Shown here: one piece after another, positions 1-8,576 of the stretch | Numbering within the stretch: the stretch's first letter is position 1 | How the letters are laid out: each line of letters starts with the position of its first letter | DNA from: Lachnospiraceae bacterium | Lineage (GTDB): Bacteria; Bacillota; Clostridia; Lachnospirales; Lachnospiraceae | DNA: 61,254 nt | Direction of reading: 5' to 3' | NCBI GenBank assembly: GCA_910575475.1 | Contig: CAJTGD010000034.1 | Location: 1 to 61,254, forward strand | The notes under the pieces: generated by a model | What the model was told of the DNA's origin: nothing | The model's input: only the letters and a program-made list of their open reading frames with translations | The model's database searches: none | Position numbers and translations under genes: made by a program

Positions 1-1
1 A

Positions 2-97
2 AGAAAAGATATGGAACCCTACGTTGAGGAAAAGAAAAAGCGGTATGGAAAATATGCCATACCACTAAAAAGATGGAATATATTTATCTGCGATTAA
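2..97 (+). CDS. C-terminal fragment of an unknown protein
   Basis: An open frame enters from the left edge and ends at a TAA at 95-97. The visible 31 residues are charged and lysine-rich (EEKKKRYGK...) and end in NIFICD. It converges on the minus-strand gene that follows. I do not recognise it, and the frame is too short to exclude chance. Confidence 0.3.
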   Translation, partial: RKDMEPYVEEKKKRYGKYAIPLKRWNIFICD

Positions 98-100
98 AAA

Positions 101-705
101 TCAAAAACACAAGATATTGTGGTTAGTAGGAAGGATAATATTTAAGTTGTTAACATTGATCTCAGAATAGCTTCCGCCAGCTTTCTTTTTAAGCCCTAAC
201 AGGCCTTGGGGATAAACAATATCCGCTAATATTTCCCAAGTTTCACAGATTGCGTCCTGTTCATACCTTTTTATGTACTGCATTTTCGCGTCGGGGTATG
301 CCGCCTTAATAGCCTCCGTGTCTCCTAACAACCAGGCTTCCATCTCTTTCACTGCTATGCAAAATACATGGTCGCATAATATCATATTTGAAACAGCCAC
401 ATTTTTTAATTGTTGTCTAAATTGCTCCACATCTCTTTTGTCATTATCTAAAACAATAATCAATGTAGCATAGTCCATATTCTGCAGCACTTTATCAAAT
501 GCTTTCATATACATTGGAAGATCATTCAGTAATTTTCCGGTCTTCTGCTCTAATACACTTCCACCTTTACGTAAATGACCTATGCCGCCAAAAATTTTGT
601 ATTCCATAAAATTTCTTTTTCCGCATATTGTTTATCTAATTTCTTCATTATATGATTTACTAATTTATCTGTCGATCTATCTTCTATCAGAAATTGATAA
701 TACAT
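101..705 (-). pseudogene. DUF4276-like protein, frameshifted
   Basis: The natural start appears to be the ATG at 705-703. It directly follows the TAA of the ATPase gene (706-708) and has a GGAGG site overlapping that gene's end. That frame reads MYYQFLIEDRS... for about 40 codons and then stops. The remaining 168 codons (from 607: EYKIFGGIGHL..., with an EMEAWLLGD motif) continue in another frame, so a single-base indel near 607-620 splits the gene. The content resembles DUF4276 proteins, which often sit beside AAA/OLD-like ATPases and have been linked to TOPRIM-like folds. The C-terminus (NHNILCF) may also be altered. Its partner upstream is intact, so only this half is broken. Family assignment is from motif memory. 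Confidence 0.6.
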
Positions 706-1938
706 TTAATCCTCCGTATTTTCGAAATATTTACTATACCACATATCACCAACCGCAACGCCTTCTTCTGCTAATTCCTTAACAAAGGCATAATCTGAAG
801 CGCGTCTTATATTTGAATAGCCGTCTTTGTTTTTTTCTAAAACCCATACATCATCCGGCCCTAACGAATTTACAAAAAACGGGCTGTGTGTTGTAATAAA
901 TAATTGTTTTGAGAATCCATTTCCAACATTTGTTTTCATTTCTTCTGCCAGCTCACCCAGGTAATGATGGTATAGGCCGTTCTCCGGTTCTTCTATAAAC
1001 ACCAACTGACGCGGATTTTTTTCATGGAGCAGTAAATAATATGCAAAAAGCTTTAGAGTTCCGTCAGACATCCTTTGAGAGTAAAACGGACGTTCAAAAC
1101 CTTTCTCATAAAAACGAAGCATCATTTGTCCATTTTCAAATTTTTGCGGCTCTATCTTTTCAATCCCAGGGAGCTTGGATTGAATTTCCTGCAAGATTTT
1201 TTCAAAATCCTTCCTGTTTTCCCGATACATATATTGCGCAACATTGTTAATATTACTTCCAATTCTGTCTAAATATGCCTGCGGCGCAGCCGTTTGTAAT
1301 TTTCGGGCTGCATCAGGAGAAAAATAGCAAAGATACCAGCTTTTGAGAAAACTCAAAAATTTTTCAATTCGGTCATACTGCTTCATTGCTCCCAACGTAA
1401 CAATTCCAGGACGCCGGATATCCGCAAGCTGAATCTCCACTTTTTTCCCGATAATACTTCCATCATCGTTTTGCCCGCCATCATCATTTCCTTCAAAAGC
1501 ATACCCGATCCCATCCTGCAGATACATAAAAGATCTCGGCCACCCATAACTCTTTACACGCTGGCGAAGCCGTTCCCTTTTGACATAAGGACGCCCCATC
1601 TTATCTGAATCGATCTCCAGTTCATAAGTAATCGGCCGTGTGTTGCTCGACTCCCGATAATACAGTTCAAAGAGGATTGGCGCTGTTGCTCCCTGGGAGA
1701 TCAGCTTCTCAAAGCCTCCCCTGTTATTTGCATCGCAGGCCGCCTCTCCCCCCATCTCCAGACAATCTGCTATGAATCCAAAAGCATCCGCCAGGGTACT
1801 TTTCCCATTGCCACTCGGGCCGATCACAGCAACCAGATTTCCAAGTGCCCGAACATTTTGATGGGTTCTTGTCTTTCCAAGGACAATGTCTTTTAAAACT
1901 CCATAATTCTGAATTTTTATTCCTTCTATTTTACCCAT
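706..1938 (-). CDS. AAA/ABC-type ATPase (AAA_21/OLD-like)
   Basis: A 410-residue SMC/ABC-like ATPase. Visible motifs are Walker A GPSGNGKST (40-48), an ABC-signature-like SDGTLKLFAY (291-300), Walker B LVFIEEPE (312-319) followed by NGL, and an H-loop TTHSPF (349-354). Such proteins drive defence or DNA-processing complexes, usually with a nuclease or TOPRIM-like partner. The next gene starts immediately after its stop codon, so the two were probably translationally coupled. It has a GGAGC site upstream of ATG1938. It looks complete, but its likely partner is frameshifted. The substrate is unknown. Confidence 0.85.
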   Translation of the reverse strand: MGKIEGIKIQNYGVLKDIVLGKTRTHQNVRALGNLVAVIGPSGNGKSTLADAFGFIADCLEMGGEAACDANNRGGFEKLISQGATAPILFELYYRESSNTRPITYELEIDSDKMGRPYVKRERLRQRVKSYGWPRSFMYLQDGIGYAFEGNDDGGQNDDGSIIGKKVEIQLADIRRPGIVTLGAMKQYDRIEKFLSFLKSWYLCYFSPDAARKLQTAAPQAYLDRIGSNINNVAQYMYRENRKDFEKILQEIQSKLPGIEKIEPQKFENGQMMLRFYEKGFERPFYSQRMSDGTLKLFAYYLLLHEKNPRQLVFIEEPENGLYHHYLGELAEEMKTNVGNGFSKQLFITTHSPFFVNSLGPDDVWVLEKNKDGYSNIRRASDYAFVKELAEEGVAVGDMWYSKYFENTED

Positions 1939-2031
1939 GCGCCTCTCTGCTCCTTTTTCAAAACGTTATATCTATTATTTCCTTATGATCCAGTTTTTAG
2001 TCTCTTTCCAATGATAACATTAAGCAATAAG

Positions 2032-3384
2032 TTACCAGTTTTCAAAAATATCTTTTATAACATATGCCAACTTGTTTTCGTAATCTTCTCTTGAAGATAC
2101 ATCAAACGCATAAAATGGAGAGTCCAAATATTTTTCGGAACTTTTTAAAATATTATGTTTATATTTAAGTTTTGTGCCCTCAAAGATTTTATCGAAATCT
2201 ACGTCATTTGAAAAACATCCAATATGTACAAATGCATCAAAAACATTGTTTCCGCTTTCAATTACTTTTTCCCTGATTTTTTTATTTGTATTTTGAATTT
2301 CTTTATCTGATAGAGTTTTCTTACATTCGATGGCAATTAATTTTGATACCCCTTTACTTTCTACACTTATCGCCACATCTATTTCTCTGATATTTTTTTC
2401 GTCTCTATCTTGAAAAAAATTAAATCTGACACCCGGCATTATATGTGTAATAGTATATGGTGAAAAATCCTTTCGTTTTATTACTTCTACTGTAAAATCC
2501 TCAAACCAGTTTTTTAGATAGTATCCTAACAGGCTTGGCTTAAATGAATAAACATATTCTTCAATTTTTTCGTCACTTGGCATTTCATCATGAAGGCATA
2601 AAATCTCTTTATTGTTAGCACTAATTACATACTTCCAATATGGTGAAAAGAACTTACTCACTTGATTAATATGAACCGGAATTTCTTCTCCATTCCGGAG
2701 TGTCTTTTTCTGAAACATAACGTCTTCATAAAAACTCTTTTTAAAATACCCATCTCTGTCAATTTTTCTAAAAATCTTTAAAAACCGCGGAAAATAGCTC
2801 TCCACTAAAGTTTTTTCAAGAAATTCTTCACTTTGATGTTCTCTTATCATCTCCGCCCGTCTAACTATATACTGTTCCAATTCCAGCCATCGGATGTCTT
2901 CAGACTCAGTAAAATCTATTTCATTTTCCCTGCAATATATTTTAATTTTTTCTAAAAAGGCGGAAAGCAATTTCAAAGAAAAGGTCTTAACAATTATGTA
3001 TATTTTTTCTCCGACAATACTAAAACCTAACAGAATCATACTTTCATCAGCGCTTAAATCACTCGATATATCTTTTTTAATAAATTCAATATACTTTGTT
3101 CTAATATCATGGAATAAACTTTCATCTTCCGGATTTTTATCTTCTTCGTATTGTTTTATGTAATTCGTCAATTCCTCTGGTGTCTCTAAAATAAACTCCA
3201 GTTCTGGGTCAGTCTCTTCTAAAAGAAATCGTATATCCAAGGGGGAATCCCCTTTTGTATTTAATATTATTGAATATTTTATCATCTTTCCATTCTCTGC
3301 TTCTGCCAGTTTGAATGAAAATTTATCAATTGAAAATAACGAATTTTTGCATATTCCTTCATGTATTTCAATTTTCTTTTGCAT
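2032..3384 (-). CDS. Putative PD-(D/E)XK nuclease of the methyltransferase/ATPase cluster
   Basis: A 450-residue protein. The C-terminal third carries a PD-(D/E)XK-like core: an acidic helix (WFEDF, about 293-297), then EIDVAIS with Asp336, then AIECKKT with Glu353 and Lys355. This is the usual D...ExK spacing of restriction-type nucleases. The N-terminal 290 residues are not recognised and may sense DNA or bind the ATPase. It overlaps the ATPase gene by 17 bp, indicating coupled translation, and it is the last gene of the four-gene operon. Catalytic assignment rests on motif reading only. It could instead be an inactive DNA-binding homologue. Confidence 0.6.
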   Translation of the reverse strand: MQKKIEIHEGICKNSLFSIDKFSFKLAEAENGKMIKYSIILNTKGDSPLDIRFLLEETDPELEFILETPEELTNYIKQYEEDKNPEDESLFHDIRTKYIEFIKKDISSDLSADESMILLGFSIVGEKIYIIVKTFSLKLLSAFLEKIKIYCRENEIDFTESEDIRWLELEQYIVRRAEMIREHQSEEFLEKTLVESYFPRFLKIFRKIDRDGYFKKSFYEDVMFQKKTLRNGEEIPVHINQVSKFFSPYWKYVISANNKEILCLHDEMPSDEKIEEYVYSFKPSLLGYYLKNWFEDFTVEVIKRKDFSPYTITHIMPGVRFNFFQDRDEKNIREIDVAISVESKGVSKLIAIECKKTLSDKEIQNTNKKIREKVIESGNNVFDAFVHIGCFSNDVDFDKIFEGTKLKYKHNILKSSEKYLDSPFYAFDVSSREDYENKLAYVIKDIFENW

Positions 3385-5002
3385 TATCGCTCCTTCTATT
3401 TAAAATCTCCAAATATGATTCTATATTATCATATGTCACCTTATCTTCATAAATTGATTGAAAGGCCGCCTTAATTGTATTTGCATCGTAGCAAACCAGT
3501 TTACCGTCTATTTCCACGTACAATTCACCTTCTATTGCCGGATACAAAATATATAGTAGATCTTCTTCCTCTTTTTCACTCGATATCGCCTCATACCGCT
3601 TTATAATATCTTTTATACTCGGATTGTCTGTAGAAATCACATAATACTTTTTCCTTACATTACCAAATCTGGTAGCGTACTCCCCTCTTTTTCTGCTTCG
3701 CGAAATTATTTGCTCTCCAACATTTACCAGCATGTTCTCCAATAATTCACATAATATGGTTTTTCTTGAGATAGATGTTGCATTCTTCCATTTAGCAATC
3801 CTGGCTTCCTCTGCTTTCCTGTCTTCTATATTATCATTCATCTCTTCTTTCTTTATTAGTCTAATTTTCTTACTCTTTTTTGTTTTCGGCGGTTGATTCC
3901 TGAATTGATCAAGAGCCCTCATTATGGCTTGAGTATACCCTCTATAATTTGTTTTTGTCTTTACTGATGAATCTTCATATACTGACTGCAAAATTCCCTC
4001 TTTACACTCTTCCAAAGAAATAGAATAATATTTTTGATATCTCTTTAGAATCATTCCAAATAGTTTTTCAACCTCATCTTCAGAAGAAATATCCGCTATC
4101 TGATATGTTAAGTTAGATTTTCTGGAAACAAATGCAGGATCATCCATACTTTCTGTCCGATTTTCAACAGAATCACTCTCCGCAAACACAAAAAACAAGT
4201 TACTAAAAGTATCAATATGATCTGAAAACAATTTAATATCTTGATATAAGCTTTTTCTTGCCTCACTGCTTCGCCAAGAAAAGACATGTTCATATTCGTC
4301 AAAAACGACTACCAGATAATGAGTTGTCTCCTTCAAATATACGGAAATCAGTCGAATTACATTATAGTAGAAATCGTTATTTAAATCTTTACTTTTACAA
4401 TCGAAGCTTTTCAGATATGAAGGCAGATAATTACCTTTAAGAATACTTATAGCTTGAACCTGTTTTGTAATTTCATTACTTCTTGCTGCTTCATATATTA
4501 TTTGTGAAAGCTTGGCACTCACATTATATTTTTCAGCTACCGAAAGTAGTACAGCATCTTTTTCATCCTTAACCGCATCCTCCAATGCTGTCTCCACTAT
4601 GAACTCGGCACATTCTTTCAATTTCTTTTGGCTGATACTTTCAAGTATCTTTTTCTTTAAATCTGTTTCCTCTTGCTTTAAAGATACTCTTCTGGCTATT
4701 ACATTCTCATATTCATTTAAAAATGTATAAATCATTCTTATAAAATGAGATTTTCCATTTCCATAGTTACTTTTTAAAAAGATTACTTCCAGCCCTTGAG
4801 ACATATTCTCATCAAAAAAACCGCTGAACTTTTCAATGATTTTCTTTTTTAAGTCATCCTGATTAACCAAAAATGATGGTTTTTCTGGAGCCGTCCCCAT
4901 CGAAAAATGCTTCAGTTCAATTCCTATATCTTTCATAGTTAGCATATTGAATTTATCTGTAAATATAAATCTGCAATCGTTCGAAGAAATATTTTTTTTC
5001 AC
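3368..5002 (-). CDS. BREX-type P-loop ATPase (BrxC/BrxD, DUF2791-like)
   Basis: A 544-residue ATPase that starts at GTG 5002, with a GGGAGG site upstream. Walker A is YGNGKS (80-85), Walker B is VVFDEYE (232-238), and a sensor-like FFVFAES lies at 270-276. The order of motifs, and the SNYGNGKSHF pattern in particular, resembles the DUF2791 ATPases BrxC/BrxD of BREX. No PglZ phosphatase, BrxL or BrxA/B is present, so this is not a canonical BREX locus. It sits between an unknown protein (12-bp gap) and a nuclease-like protein (17-bp overlap). A likely role is ATP-driven control of the nuclease, gated by the methyltransferase's modification state; this is inference. Confidence 0.75.
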   Translation of the reverse strand: MKKNISSNDCRFIFTDKFNMLTMKDIGIELKHFSMGTAPEKPSFLVNQDDLKKKIIEKFSGFFDENMSQGLEVIFLKSNYGNGKSHFIRMIYTFLNEYENVIARRVSLKQEETDLKKKILESISQKKLKECAEFIVETALEDAVKDEKDAVLLSVAEKYNVSAKLSQIIYEAARSNEITKQVQAISILKGNYLPSYLKSFDCKSKDLNNDFYYNVIRLISVYLKETTHYLVVVFDEYEHVFSWRSSEARKSLYQDIKLFSDHIDTFSNLFFVFAESDSVENRTESMDDPAFVSRKSNLTYQIADISSEDEVEKLFGMILKRYQKYYSISLEECKEGILQSVYEDSSVKTKTNYRGYTQAIMRALDQFRNQPPKTKKSKKIRLIKKEEMNDNIEDRKAEEARIAKWKNATSISRKTILCELLENMLVNVGEQIISRSRKRGEYATRFGNVRKKYYVISTDNPSIKDIIKRYEAISSEKEEEDLLYILYPAIEGELYVEIDGKLVCYDANTIKAAFQSIYEDKVTYDNIESYLEILNRRSDNAKEN

Positions 5003-5014
5003 AATTACGCCTCC

Positions 5015-5740
5015 CTATACTAAATTTGCTTTTATCCTTATGTGTGTATAATAATCTCCATTTATTTTATAAACTTTATTTTGAGTTGCCCATGTGGGCA
5101 TCATTAATAATTCGATTTTGAATTTCATTTTTCCGTTCATCAACAAATTTTCCAAACAACTTATAATCTCGTAAGAATTATCTATTTTTTTCAATTCTTT
5201 ATCAACATACTCAAGTGCAATTACTTTTCCCAGTTCCTTACTTAACTCCAAATAGGAATCTTGTAGAAATTTTCCATATCCATTTTCTTTTTCTAAATAA
5301 TCAGCATATTTAAAAAGTTTTACGACAGGGCGCATCCATCTAATCAAATTATTTTTTTCAAGTTCAGGATGCTTTTGTATTAAGCAATCAACAATTTTTT
5401 CCAGGTTATAAGTTTGCTCCTGTCTAATGATAGTTTTTAAAATATTGAACTCTGCATTGTCACAATCCAAAACACATTCCAATAATATCTTCTTCAAATA
5501 TGATTTTTTTATTGCCAGCTTTTCCACATTATAGTTCAAAAAAATTTTTCTATCTATAATATCAAACAATCCAATTTTAGCCAAATTGCTCCTATAATGG
5601 TGCTGAACTTTTTCTTTGCCTTTTATATCTGCTATAATTTTATCTGCTTCAGCAATGGACATTCCATTTTTTAAATTTGATAATATCTTCCAATATTCAT
5701 CTTCTCTATTTGGTAAGTGTGCATAAGATGACCATGCCAT
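5015..5740 (-). CDS. Unknown 241-residue protein of the methyltransferase/ATPase cluster
   Basis: I do not recognise this protein. It has no signal peptide or membrane segment, and it is rich in Lys, Glu and Leu. Residues 30-75 look like a winged-helix unit (a helix pair, then GLFDIIDRKIFLNYN as a possible wing). It begins 4 bp after the methyltransferase stop (GGGGTGAGC site) and ends 12 bp before the ATPase start, so it belongs to the operon. DNA recognition or adaptor function is a guess from position and the wing-like segment. Confidence 0.7.
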   Translation of the reverse strand: MAWSSYAHLPNREDEYWKILSNLKNGMSIAEADKIIADIKGKEKVQHHYRSNLAKIGLFDIIDRKIFLNYNVEKLAIKKSYLKKILLECVLDCDNAEFNILKTIIRQEQTYNLEKIVDCLIQKHPELEKNNLIRWMRPVVKLFKYADYLEKENGYGKFLQDSYLELSKELGKVIALEYVDKELKKIDNSYEIISCLENLLMNGKMKFKIELLMMPTWATQNKVYKINGDYYTHIRIKANLV

Positions 5741-5744
5741 TTGC

Positions 5745-7085
5745 TCACCCCTTCTTTTTTATTGTATCATTTAATTCCTCTAAAAGATCATCAAACAGAA
5801 CTTCTTTGTTAACCCTTCCCGGTTTACTTAATAGCATTTTATATTTATCCCCAAAATAGTCTTGTGTAGATCGATCGGGAACTAATACACATATATCGAA
5901 TAGTTCTTCTATCGTCAGATATTTACTGCATGAACCTTTAGCAATCCCCTTAAGCTGCATTTGTCCGAACTCCGATGCTAAAAACAGTGTGAGATAATAT
6001 GGATTTATATTTGTGCTTTGTATTGCAAATAAGCAATCGCTGAAAAACATCCTGGGGTATTTCTTTGTTACGATTCCAATCTTTCCAATGCAGCCTTGCC
6101 CCACTCTGCCTACAAGAATATCATCTTTATGAAGAATAGCCTTTTCAAAATATTTTCCGGAATCATTTACATATTGCTTATGTTTATCAGAAAAATACAG
6201 CTTTTTTACATCTGTCGTATGGATATATCTGACTCCTTTTTCAGACAGCATATCTCTATTCTTGGTAATAGATTTCCCTCTTCTACATAATTTTATATAT
6301 TTTTTTAACTTTGCCTTTTCAAACTCGGCACAATAAGAAAATTTATTCGACTGCAACTGTTGATATTCCAAATCCCACCTTCTATCTTTAGATGTCAGCA
6401 CTATATGTTTATTTGACAATTGATATTCATCTGATAAATACTCAATTATTATTTTTTCCTGAATCCTTATACTGCTGCTCTTATTTTTTTTCATCAGGAT
6501 CATACATGTATCAGCATCGATTTTATCAAAACATTTATTAAAAATCTTTATTATCTTTATTATTGTGACTTTTGATAAAATTTTCATCCTAAAATTATCA
6601 TACAGATTGGAAGACAAAAAACCATATGGCAATATAATACAGATATAACCTTCTTCTTTCACAATATCAATGTATTTTAGGAAAAAACGCATTTCAATTG
6701 GTAACGATAATCGTTCCTCATTTAACCATAATTCTTTTTGATCATAAAAATTAAACGGAGGATTTGCTATTGCCAAATCAAACCCTATTCCATTTGCTAT
6801 CAGATTATACCCATTCCAATTTTCTATAGAAACAGACAAACTATCCCCTAAAAATGTATGAATATATGGACTCCTTTTATTTATTTTTTTTATTAATGCT
6901 TCATCTATGTCAGCACCATACAAAACAGCATTTTCCCACCTTTTTTTTGCTTCCTCTAACAGTCCGCACTCTCCCATGGATAAGTCTACTATTGAACTAA
7001 TACGCTCATCTGGAACGATATTCACCATATATGCTGCTAATCTATCAGGAGTAAAATATTGTTTATAGTCCTTTTTTACGTTCAT
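5745..7085 (-). CDS. N6-adenine DNA methyltransferase with C-terminal specificity (TRD) domain
   Basis: A 446-residue class I SAM-dependent DNA methyltransferase. It has an N-terminal FTP (11-13), SAM-binding motif I VDLSMGECG (33-41), and the catalytic NPPF motif (108-111) preceded by DLAIA, as in gamma-type N6-adenine enzymes. Residues from about 255 on resemble half of a type I HsdS target-recognition module (GKSITKNRD, YIHTTDV, DDILVGRVGQG, SDCLFAI). The enzyme therefore probably carries its own sequence specificity. It is the first gene of the operon, with a good GGAGG site and a sigma-A promoter at 7173-7201. It probably marks self DNA for the nuclease-like protein downstream. Confidence 0.88.
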   Translation of the reverse strand: MNVKKDYKQYFTPDRLAAYMVNIVPDERISSIVDLSMGECGLLEEAKKRWENAVLYGADIDEALIKKINKRSPYIHTFLGDSLSVSIENWNGYNLIANGIGFDLAIANPPFNFYDQKELWLNEERLSLPIEMRFFLKYIDIVKEEGYICIILPYGFLSSNLYDNFRMKILSKVTIIKIIKIFNKCFDKIDADTCMILMKKNKSSSIRIQEKIIIEYLSDEYQLSNKHIVLTSKDRRWDLEYQQLQSNKFSYCAEFEKAKLKKYIKLCRRGKSITKNRDMLSEKGVRYIHTTDVKKLYFSDKHKQYVNDSGKYFEKAILHKDDILVGRVGQGCIGKIGIVTKKYPRMFFSDCLFAIQSTNINPYYLTLFLASEFGQMQLKGIAKGSCSKYLTIEELFDICVLVPDRSTQDYFGDKYKMLLSKPGRVNKEVLFDDLLEELNDTIKKKG

Positions 7086-7172
7086 TTTTGCCTCCTGTTT
7101 GTCTTTCGTTGCAAAGAATAAATAATAAATATGTTCCTAATTTATCCAAAATCGTTATAGTCTTCCATGATT

Positions 7173-7201
7173 ATAATACATTTTTAAATGCAATAAGTCA
7201 A
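7173..7201 (-). promoter_or_regulatory. Sigma-A promoter of the methyltransferase operon
   Basis: Reading the minus strand, TTGACT (7201-7196) is followed by 17 bases and TATTAT (7178-7173), with an overlapping TATAAT 3 bases on. The start site would lie near 7166, leaving a leader of about 80 bases before ATG7085. Confidence 0.65.
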
Positions 7202-7309
7202 CACACACTTAAAACGATAAGTCTGCTGCTGTTGGGCCAACTGTAAATCCGATATCGGCGTGTGATCGCCCCTTTCGCAGACAGATTCACTTACATAAGG
7301 ATAAACGTG

Positions 7310-7348
7310 AAAAAAAGGGGAGCATAATAAAAATTATATCACCCCTTC
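7310..7348 (-). terminator. Intrinsic terminator of the catabolic cluster
   Basis: On the minus strand a hairpin with AAGGGG/CCCCTT ends is followed by seven T. It begins inside the last codons of the CoA-transferase gene (stop 7336-7334) and closes the minus-strand transcription unit that starts near 17.6 kb. Confidence 0.7.
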
Positions 7349-8545
7349 CAGTCTCATAGTCGTGATGTCCTCTCCTTTGTATCCAAGCCGACCAAGGATT
7401 TTTTCTGTATCCTGCCCCAGGGAAGGTGCGCATTTTCGGATATAGGGCTGCGTGTCGGACATATGGATGGGCAGATTTGTCACCTTAACAGGCCCAAGCA
7501 CCGGATGGTCTACATCAACAAACATCTCCCGCTTTTCACTGAAATGCGGGTCATTTACGACCTGTGCAATGTTCCGTACCTCACTGGCGGGCAGCTTCTG
7601 CTCCAGAAGCATCTTCATCAGATCCTGTACCGTATACTGTATGGTCTGCTCACGTATCATCCTGTCAAGGACATCTCTGTTTTCAGCCCGTCCTGCGGCA
7701 TTCAGAAATCTTTCATCCTGAAGCCATTCCAGATGATTGAATGCCATTGCCAGCCTCTTCCATTCCCTGTTGGTTCCGGCCAGGATCATAACATCGCCGT
7801 CTTTTGCCGGGTAGCAGTTCCCAGGAGTGCTTGCCTCAAATCCGTTTCCCATTGGTGATGGGATCTTCCCTGTTGTGAGATAAATCTGATTGATGCTTGC
7901 AAGCGCTGAGATACAGGAGTCTGCCAATGCAATGTCAATCCACTGTCCCTTTCCGCTTTTTTCCCTGTGCATCAATGCTGCAAGTATTGCAAACGCTGCA
8001 TTCTGCCCGGCCAGTACATCGGCGATCGAAGCGCCGCATCTTACTCCGCCGCCTTTCACCTCGCCTGTAACGCTCAGCATTCCCGATACTGCCTGCGCGA
8101 TCGGATCAAAGGACGCCCTCTGTGCATAATCTCCGTCCTGTCCATATCCGGAAATCGACGCATATACAATTCTTTTATTCATCCCGGCTGCTTGTTTATA
8201 TCCAAATCCCAGCCGTTCCATGACACCCGGCCGGAAATTTTCGATCAAAACATCTGCTTCTTTGATCAGAGCTGTCAAGATTTCTTTGCCCTTTTCGCTT
8301 TTCAGATCAATACACATCCCTGATTTGCTGTTGTTGTACGCTATATAATAGGTACTGATCCCATCCTTCTGCGGGATATTTTCACGGGAAATGTCCCCGC
8401 CCCCGGGCTTTTCTATTTTGATCACTTCAGCGCCCATGTTGGCCAGCATCATTGCACAATACGGTGCAGCAACCATCTGGCCTAAATCCAGGACTTTGAT
8501 CCCGCACAAAGCCCCTTTGCATTTTTCGTTTTCCTTCTTGTTCAT
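7334..8545 (-). CDS. CaiB/BaiF-type (type III) CoA-transferase
   Basis: Moves CoA between acyl-CoA and a free acid through an enzyme-anhydride intermediate. The family N-terminus (GIKVLDLGQMVAAP) and the conserved GASIAD block are present, with the catalytic Asp at residue 176 counted from ATG8545. I prefer ATG8545 over the ATG at 8557 because GGAG lies 6-7 bases upstream of it. Length (403) is normal and it looks intact. It closes a cluster with a second paralogue, a thiolase and an HMG-CoA-synthase-like protein, which suggests CoA activation of an organic acid. No bile-acid genes accompany it, so a Bai role is unlikely. The substrate is unknown. Confidence 0.88.
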   Translation of the reverse strand: MNKKENEKCKGALCGIKVLDLGQMVAAPYCAMMLANMGAEVIKIEKPGGGDISRENIPQKDGISTYYIAYNNSKSGMCIDLKSEKGKEILTALIKEADVLIENFRPGVMERLGFGYKQAAGMNKRIVYASISGYGQDGDYAQRASFDPIAQAVSGMLSVTGEVKGGGVRCGASIADVLAGQNAAFAILAALMHREKSGKGQWIDIALADSCISALASINQIYLTTGKIPSPMGNGFEASTPGNCYPAKDGDVMILAGTNREWKRLAMAFNHLEWLQDERFLNAAGRAENRDVLDRMIREQTIQYTVQDLMKMLLEQKLPASEVRNIAQVVNDPHFSEKREMFVDVDHPVLGPVKVTNLPIHMSDTQPYIRKCAPSLGQDTEKILGRLGYKGEDITTMRLEGVI

Positions 8546-8576
8546 ATGTGACTCCATTCTGCCAACAGGCCAAACG

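Noticed and set aside
3368..7085. A complete BREX locus
   Set aside because: The ATPase is BREX-like, but PglZ, BrxL, BrxA and BrxB are absent and a nuclease-like gene is present instead.
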